Positions 59,431 through 64,000 of a DNA stretch of 64,000 nt are shown here, one piece after another. The notes beneath the pieces were generated by a model that was not told the origin of the DNA, ran no database searches, and saw nothing but the letters and a program-made list of their open reading frames with translations. The translations under genes and the position numbers were made by a program. Within the stretch, counting starts at the first letter, position 1. Every line of letters starts with the position of its first letter. The stretch spans positions 248,001 through 312,000 of the forward strand of contig NZ_FRBS01000006.1 of NCBI RefSeq assembly GCF_900142675.1, read 5' to 3'. Origin of the DNA: Shouchella rhizosphaerae. GTDB lineage: Bacteria; Bacillota; Bacilli; Bacillales; Bacillaceae_D.

Positions 59431-60319
59431 GATTTGTGAGGTTGGACCTAGAGATGGGCTACAAAATGAACAGGTAAGGCTGTCGGTGGAACAAAAAATA
59501 GAGATGATGGAACACGCTGCTCGTTCTGGCATTTCAAAAATTGAAGCCGTTTCCTTTGTAAACAAAAAGCTCGTTCCGGCCATGGCTGATGCCGAAGAAG
59601 TAATGGCCGCATGGCATCGCCGGGAAGGTGTCCGCATCGCCGGATTAGCGCTATCTCGTTCAGGAATAACACGTGCATTGCAAACACCAATTGACGTTCT
59701 CCATATTACCATTTCAGCAAGTGATGCATTTAATAAGAGAAATGCCAACAAAACCGTTGCTGAAGGCTTAAGCGATTTGCTTCCGGTTGTAGGCGAGGCA
59801 AGTACCCACTTGCCAGTTGTCGCGGTCATTTCCACTTCTTTTGGCTGTCCTTTTAGCGGGGACGTGCAAATGGAGACCGTGTTTTCGGTATGCGAGTCTT
59901 TCCTTAAAGCTGGTGCAACGGAAATGGTCTTGGCTGACACGACAGGGATGGCAAACCCTCGCCAAGTAGCAGAAACTGTTCGTGGGTTCTATCGTACATT
60001 TGGAGAGGATATTCCTTTAGGCCTCCATTTCCACAATACGCGGGGGCTCGGGCTGGCTAATGCAGTGGCAGGGTATGATGCAGGCGTCAGACGCTTTGAT
60101 TCGGCTGTTGGAGGTCTTGGTGGCTGTCCCTTTGCGCCAAAAGCCACAGGAAACATTTGTACAGAGGACTTAGTCCACATGTTCCATGAAATGGGCATTG
60201 ACACAGGCACCGACCTGGATGGCCTTATTACACTTGCCCAACAAGTTGAAAAGTGGATGGGAAAACGCCTTGAAGGCCTTGTCATGAAGGCAGGGAAGCG
60301 GTCAGAGCTTGCTGTGTAA
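59423..60319 (+). CDS. Hydroxymethylglutaryl-CoA lyase-like enzyme
   Basis: DRE-TIM lyase of 298 aa. The start EICEVGPRDGLQNEQ carries the Arg-Asp active site, GCPFSGDVQ follows in the middle, LADTTGMANP and LHFHNTRGLGLANA provide the metal His pair, and GGLGGCPFAPKATGN holds the catalytic Cys loop. TTG start with GAGGGAGGGG upstream. HMG-CoA lyases cleave HMG-CoA to acetoacetate and acetyl-CoA; related enzymes cleave citramalyl-CoA-like or longer 3-hydroxy-acyl-CoA esters. With the CoA transferase and symporter next door a pathway for 3-hydroxy-3-methylglutarate or a similar acid is inferred; no leucine-degradation genes are present. Confidence 0.9.
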   Translation: MVEICEVGPRDGLQNEQVRLSVEQKIEMMEHAARSGISKIEAVSFVNKKLVPAMADAEEVMAAWHRREGVRIAGLALSRSGITRALQTPIDVLHITISASDAFNKRNANKTVAEGLSDLLPVVGEASTHLPVVAVISTSFGCPFSGDVQMETVFSVCESFLKAGATEMVLADTTGMANPRQVAETVRGFYRTFGEDIPLGLHFHNTRGLGLANAVAGYDAGVRRFDSAVGGLGGCPFAPKATGNICTEDLVHMFHEMGIDTGTDLDGLITLAQQVEKWMGKRLEGLVMKAGKRSELAV

Positions 60320-60430
60320 ACGTAGTAGTAAGCGTGTACTTAATAAAGGGTGTTTCGGATTCGGCTCCGCTTAGATCGAAAGCGCTGGTCAGCCAAGATG
60401 TGAAAGCACAGTAAAAAAGATGTAATAAGA

Positions 60431-60580
60431 GTGGTATCAATTGGTGGCGTGGGTAGCATTTTATTGTTAAGCGTGCCTATCCTTTTTACTTCATTTTTAA
60501 GTAAAAATGGTAAAAAAGCAGATAACACCCCGAAAATGAGGATTCACTTCATTGTCGGGGTGTTTTTACTAAAAATTTGA
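60431..60580 (+). other. Small hydrophobic open frame overlapping a terminator (uncertain)
   Basis: Frame of up to 49 codons starting GTG, reading VSIGGVGSILLLSVPILFTS then FLSKNGKK. Together with the in-frame residues just upstream (KKDVIRV) it resembles the tiny frame at 54402-54509. Its 3' part runs into a terminator hairpin and no RBS is visible, so it may be only a remnant. The surrounding gap 60320-60822 (500 bases) otherwise holds the terminator and, at the right end, the leader of the MFS gene. Confidence 0.25.
60524..60566 (+). terminator. Terminator of the regulator/HMG-CoA lyase operon
   Basis: 9-bp stem AACACCCCG/CGGGGTGTT with a long inner loop that can pair further, then TTTTT. 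It lies 200 bases after the lyase gene. Confidence 0.75.
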
Positions 60581-60822
60581 TCATAACTCTGCCAAACTAA
60601 CTTTTTTTGAGTGAATTTCATAACTCGCTGTTTTCAGTTCCGGAAATTTTCAAGCGTTAAAAAAAGGAGTCCTCCTTAAACAGTCGAAATGAGTTAACAT
60701 GCGTTGTGTAGGAAAAGGATAACCCTCCACAACGCTTTTTTGTACATTGATTTTTCGTTGGAGAGGATTTGAAGAAGTTTGTATAAAATCCTGGCTTAAA
60801 AAATGGGGGAGGAGTTTACTAC

Positions 60823-62061
60823 TTGGGGAATCGGGAACGAAAACTATCGATCGAGCCTTCACACTCTCTTTGGAAAAATCGCCCTTTTTTATTGTTATTA
60901 GGGAGTGATGCAACTAGTAACTTAGGGCTTTACATGTATATTGTCATGATTCCTTTATTGATGTATGACTTGACGGAAAGTGCATTGCTTATTAGTACAA
61001 TGCGCTTAATGGAGTTTTTAGTAAGTGGCCTACTAGGGGTTGCTGCAGGCATTTTGGTTGACCGGATCAACCGTAAAAAAGTACTTGTTACAGCGGCGGG
61101 GCTTCAATGGGTGACAATCGCTCTTTTAACATTACTTTTGTTTTTTGAAAATGTACAGCTATGGAGTTTGTACTTCCTAGGTTTCTTCTTTGCTACGTCC
61201 GGTCTTCTACATACAAACGCCACACATGCTGCACTCCCACAGGTGGTACAGAAAGACCAGCTAACTGAGGGAAATGCAAAACTAGGCATCGTTTCAAACG
61301 TTGTGCGCTTGATTGGACCTATGTTTGCTGGGTTAACGCTTGCTGCCTTAAGCTTTGCTGGAACTATGGCTGTCCAGCTTGTCTTTATAACACTAACACT
61401 TCTATGTACGGTACTGCTGCCCTCTCTAAAAATAGAGGGGCTAGAAGATCGTGAAAAGATCACCTTTTGGAAAGATGCTAAAGAAGGGTTCCATGAACTC
61501 TTTAACAATTCACTGCTAAAAGTGACAACCGTCGTGATCTTTTTTCAAAACTTTGGCTTTAGTTTGATGATGGGAGTTTTGGTCTTTTTCGCAGTCGATC
61601 AGCTGCAAGCAACAGAAGCACAAGTTGGCTTGTATATTAGCATTGGTGCAGCGGGCGGGCTTGTCGGAGTGCTTATTGTTAAAAAGTTAGCCACACTCTT
61701 GCCAAGAGGGAAAATCTATACATATACGAACATGTTTGATGTGGTTGCTTTTACGATCCTTGCTTTCGCTACCTCTTGGTGGATGATTGCAATTGCTATG
61801 GCTTTATTTAATTTTTCCACAAGCGTATCGAATGTGATTTATCTTGCTGTCCGGCAAGAGATTACCCCTAATCAGATGCTGGGACGGGTTTCAGGCTCAA
61901 TAGCAACGCTCGTGCAAATGACGATGCCGCTCGGGATTATCGCTGGCGGCTTATGGGCAGAGTTCCTTAATATTCGGTTTTTATTCGTGATTAATATTGT
62001 GTTATCCGCTGTTATCTTGATAAGTTTATTGCGCACGACTTTTCATAAAACGGTTAAATAG
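60823..62061 (+). CDS. MFS transporter
   Basis: Major facilitator of 412 aa with twelve predicted segments; MFS_3/EntS-like: NRERKLSIEPSHSLWKNRPF before helix 1, AAGILVDRINRKKVLV between helices 2 and 3, and ITPNQMLGRVSGSIATLVQM late. Start is TTG with GGGGGAGGAG 8 nt upstream. It is similar in type to the exporter of the radical SAM cassette but clearly different in sequence. No linked enzyme; may export a drug or the bacteriocin encoded on the other strand, though there is no evidence of the latter. Confidence 0.82.
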   Translation: MGNRERKLSIEPSHSLWKNRPFLLLLGSDATSNLGLYMYIVMIPLLMYDLTESALLISTMRLMEFLVSGLLGVAAGILVDRINRKKVLVTAAGLQWVTIALLTLLLFFENVQLWSLYFLGFFFATSGLLHTNATHAALPQVVQKDQLTEGNAKLGIVSNVVRLIGPMFAGLTLAALSFAGTMAVQLVFITLTLLCTVLLPSLKIEGLEDREKITFWKDAKEGFHELFNNSLLKVTTVVIFFQNFGFSLMMGVLVFFAVDQLQATEAQVGLYISIGAAGGLVGVLIVKKLATLLPRGKIYTYTNMFDVVAFTILAFATSWWMIAIAMALFNFSTSVSNVIYLAVRQEITPNQMLGRVSGSIATLVQMTMPLGIIAGGLWAEFLNIRFLFVINIVLSAVILISLLRTTFHKTVK

Positions 62062-62214
62062 TATTTTTGTACAAAAAAGAAATCATAATGAGGCCGTTTC
62101 AACCCCGAGTTCCTTCATCCGCATCACGCCAGTAAAGGCTCACGGCAAGCCAGGTCAACACTCTAACCAAGGGGGAATTCACTTAATAACTTTGGGATTT
62201 AATCCGCTATATAC

Positions 62215-62248
62215 AGTAAGAGTGCAGTCATAATTCTGCACTCTTACT
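62215..62248 (-). terminator. Hairpin after the bacteriocin-like gene
   Basis: Perfect 13-bp stem AGTAAGAGTGCAG/CTGCACTCTTACT with an 8-base loop, 10 bases beyond the stop codon of the minus-strand gene. T run is poor, so efficiency is uncertain. Confidence 0.6.
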
Positions 62249-62257
62249 ATTGTGTAA

Positions 62258-63091
62258 TTAAATTTGGTTACACAGCCATGAAGTACCAAAACCACAAATT
62301 GTGCTACAACTCAATCCACAAATAATAGCTGTTTTCAGCCCACCAGCTGAACAAGCTAAAGCCCATGAAACTCCACAGTGGTATATACATACAGCTTGAG
62401 TAGCATAACCGCAATACTCCGAGTTATTTGAATTATACAAATCGTTAGCCGGAGCCTCTCCTCTTAACTCATTTAGCTCATTTTCTAGAGATTCTGCATC
62501 GTTGTGTACGTCAGTGTAGCCATATCCAGAAATAAATGATTGTGCTTCTGAGAATGTAAACTCTTCTGTACCTTCTACGATTCCGCTAAAATACTGTGCA
62601 TGCACATGTATTAATTCATTAGATTCCTTGTCATATACAACATCAATATTCCCAATTGAGTTACCATTCTCATGTCCAAAAATAACTTTTGACTCGTATA
62701 CATCATTTACAGTTCCAGATACAACTGTAAGCTTATCATACCCAACAGTTCCTGCACTATCCTCGATCCTCTCAAACCCTTTCGATTTCAACCACTGGAC
62801 AGCTTTAGAATAGTCGTTTTCAGTTCCACCTATGCTGTTTTCAAACCCTTTTAGTGTACTAAGTGCTTCACTAGGGTCTAGGAATTGAACCCCTTCTGAT
62901 TGAGCGTTAATCTCTTCAATCGAAACATTCTCTGAAACATCTTCTTCTGCACCACAGTCACAACTCTCTGTAGATAGATTCTGATGGGCAGAAGCTTGTC
63001 CCACCATAGAAAACATGTTGGCTACTACCAAAGAGAATACGAAGAATAAAATGAATATTCTGTTTGTTATCGGCGTGTTTAGCCCTTGCAT
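62258..63091 (-). CDS. Secreted halocin-C8-like bacteriocin precursor
   Basis: Exported protein of 277 aa. A basic start and long hydrophobic signal (IFILFFVFSLVVANMFSM, cleavage near QASAH) are followed by an acidic proregion, residues about 40-215, with PepSY-like pattern, and a distinct C-terminal 56-residue segment with eight Cys: EYCGYATQAVCIYHCG, ALACSAGG, IICGLSCSTICGFG and SWLCNQI. Total length and layout match halocin C8 precursors, where the N-part is released as immunity protein and the Cys-rich C-part is the toxin. RBS AAGGAG. The gene is AT-rich relative to the flanking genes. A small membrane protein is encoded just upstream. Toxin activity is inferred from layout. Confidence 0.7.
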   Translation of the reverse strand: MQGLNTPITNRIFILFFVFSLVVANMFSMVGQASAHQNLSTESCDCGAEEDVSENVSIEEINAQSEGVQFLDPSEALSTLKGFENSIGGTENDYSKAVQWLKSKGFERIEDSAGTVGYDKLTVVSGTVNDVYESKVIFGHENGNSIGNIDVVYDKESNELIHVHAQYFSGIVEGTEEFTFSEAQSFISGYGYTDVHNDAESLENELNELRGEAPANDLYNSNNSEYCGYATQAVCIYHCGVSWALACSAGGLKTAIICGLSCSTICGFGTSWLCNQI

Positions 63092-63149
63092 CCAATCACT
63101 CCTTCAAAGGTTTGTTTTATTTTAAAAGCCGTTTTACGGCTTTTAAAAC

Positions 63150-63338
63150 CTAATTGAGTTTCTTAATGATTAGAGCTGTCAAGATAAAAAAGATAAAAGC
63201 CATTAATCCTAAAATGATGGTTGCAAGTGCGTGAATAGTAAAATTAAAAACTGTAAATATAGTGATGGAAAGTAGTGCGATACTAACACCAACTATTAAA
63301 CCGCTAAACACAATCGTAATAGGAGATGCATTTTTCAA
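63150..63338 (-). CDS. Small two-span membrane protein next to the bacteriocin gene
   Basis: Protein of 62 aa that is almost wholly hydrophobic: segments at about 8-30 and 36-58 (ITIVFSGLIVGVSIALLSIT, LATIILGLMAFIFFILTALI) with a KKLN tail. TTG start with AAAGGGTGAT upstream. It is 58 bases before the bacteriocin-like gene, same strand, so both are probably one operon. Small hydrophobic proteins of this type often give producer immunity; unproven here. Confidence 0.65.
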   Translation of the reverse strand: MKNASPITIVFSGLIVGVSIALLSITIFTVFNFTIHALATIILGLMAFIFFILTALIIKKLN

Positions 63339-63697
63339 GATGTATCACCCTTTTAAAATTTTCTGTTATATATACGGTAACATCCATAAACTTTACGAGT
63401 CAACCCAAATTTAGAATAATTTCAATGAAAATTATTAATGAAATAAAAGAATAAATAAGATATTTCGGTATAGCCTAAAATTCCATGTATCAGCGTAAAA
63501 AGTGGTCAATAGGCCAAGAAATACTCTTCTTCTATAAAGGGAAAAATAAATAATATAGTAATTTAATGTAGTGAAACAAACAGAATAAAGCCTTTATTGT
63601 AGTTAAATTACAGAGAATAGAGGATATAAAGCAATTTAGAGTTGTGTAAGCGGTTATTTTGTAGTAAACTTACTAACATTGAAGGGGGTGTTGTTGC
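63339..63697. other. AT-rich intergenic region
   Basis: About 360 bases, clearly richer in A and T than most of the window. It should hold the promoter of the bacteriocin operon (TATATAAC on the minus strand near 63366-63374) and that of the RpiR-type gene. No gene or RNA was recognised. Confidence 0.5.
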
Positions 63698-64000
63698 TTG
63701 GCTCGTTTTCAAGAACGGATTAAACAAAATGAAGCGTCATTGACAGGTTCAGAGAAGAAAATTATTACTCAACTAAAAAAGCATGAAAAGCCATTTTTGT
63801 TGTCCATGAATGAATTGGCGCTTTTAAGCAAAGTGAGTGAACCAAGCGTTGTTCGCTTATATAAAAAGTTGGGCTACAGCAGCTACCAAGAGCTAAAAGT
63901 CGCGCTTGCTCAGGAACTAGCTGAAATCAAACCGGCATCAAAAGAAAGCGCTGACATTAAGGCTGAGGATCTGGCTGATACGGTGTTTGTCAAAATGAGT
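63698..64000 (+). CDS. MurR/RpiR family regulator (5' part, cut by window end)
   Basis: First 101 residues of a sugar phosphate-sensing regulator. The N-terminal helix-turn-helix is clear: ARFQERIKQNEASLTGSEKK, MNELALLSKVSEPSVVRLYK and LGYSSYQELKVALAQEL; a C-terminal SIS domain is expected beyond the edge. TTG start with GAAGGGGGTG 7 nt upstream. RpiR-type regulators usually control an adjacent sugar or amino-sugar operon, which must lie outside the window. Confidence 0.85.
   Translation, partial: MARFQERIKQNEASLTGSEKKIITQLKKHEKPFLLSMNELALLSKVSEPSVVRLYKKLGYSSYQELKVALAQELAEIKPASKESADIKAEDLADTVFVKMS

Noticed and set aside
1-64000. CRISPR arrays, tRNA or rRNA genes, riboswitches, complete insertion sequences
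   Set aside because: No regularly spaced repeats, no cloverleaf or rRNA-like stretch, no recognised riboswitch core and no intact transposase were seen by eye; a covariance-model scan was not possible.

Overview
The window reads as a chromosomal segment of a Gram-positive, endospore-forming Bacillaceae, probably an alkaliphile of the Shouchella/Alkalihalobacillus (Bacillus clausii) type. This is inferred from strong AGGAGG-type ribosome binding sites, frequent TTG/GTG starts, moderate GC, intrinsic terminators at most operon ends, and Bacillus-style modules (LplABC-like ABC transporter, YkoGHIJ-like sensor/PepSY system, LXG toxin operon, CtaG, cre-like sites). Species was not verified. No rRNA, tRNA, CRISPR array or intact insertion sequence was seen.

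Layout. 0-4.4 kb: complex-sugar ABC importer (two permeases, lipoprotein) plus a ROK kinase. 4.5-8.9 kb: a LysM/3D wall protein, then a minus-strand operon (SIS protein, GntR regulator, GlmU-like protein) flanked by two copies of a ~65-bp repeat. 9.0-12.7 kb: two-component system with two PepSY proteins. 12.8-14.0 kb: decayed glycerate kinase and debris. 14.05-21.1 kb: the most interesting region, a one-directional, translationally coupled cassette with a 43-aa precursor-like peptide, a SPASM radical SAM enzyme, a HemN-like radical SAM enzyme, an alpha/beta hydrolase, a methyltransferase, a tautomerase-like protein, a TrmO/TsaA-type protein, an MFS exporter and a GNAT. It looks like an undescribed RiPP pathway whose peptide has no Cys or aromatic residue. 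21.3-30.2 kb: surface glycan locus with uronic-acid sugar-nucleotide genes and six glycosyltransferases. 30.4-33.3 kb: two small Sm-fold-like proteins, an AAA ATPase and an SGNH hydrolase.

33.4-37.2 kb: IclR-controlled galactonate/KDG (De Ley-Doudoroff type) operon with a cre-like site and a perfect 20-bp palindrome. 37.2-47.5 kb: housekeeping and stress genes: a beta-lactamase-fold hydrolase behind a FadR-like box, DUF2243/CtaG, a two-component system with a frameshifted kinase and three tandem 11-bp boxes, a DJ-1-like operon, a flavoprotein oxidase, VanZ, WrbA behind an MhqR-like box, GNAT and AroD. 47.6-50.3 kb: a large SF2 helicase with two predicted membrane segments. 50.5-55.4 kb: an LXG polymorphic-toxin operon with two helper proteins, a glycine-zipper toxin, duplicated membrane immunity candidates and an unknown protein.

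55.4-60.3 kb: a divergent catabolic locus (SSS symporter, DUF3311, CaiB-type CoA transferase; FCD-GntR regulator, HMG-CoA lyase-like enzyme) with paired TTGTATACAA operators and a cre-like site; it probably imports, CoA-activates and cleaves a branched hydroxy-dicarboxylate. 60.8-64 kb: an MFS transporter, a halocin-C8-like bacteriocin precursor with a small membrane partner in AT-rich DNA, and the 5' part of an RpiR-family regulator cut by the window edge.
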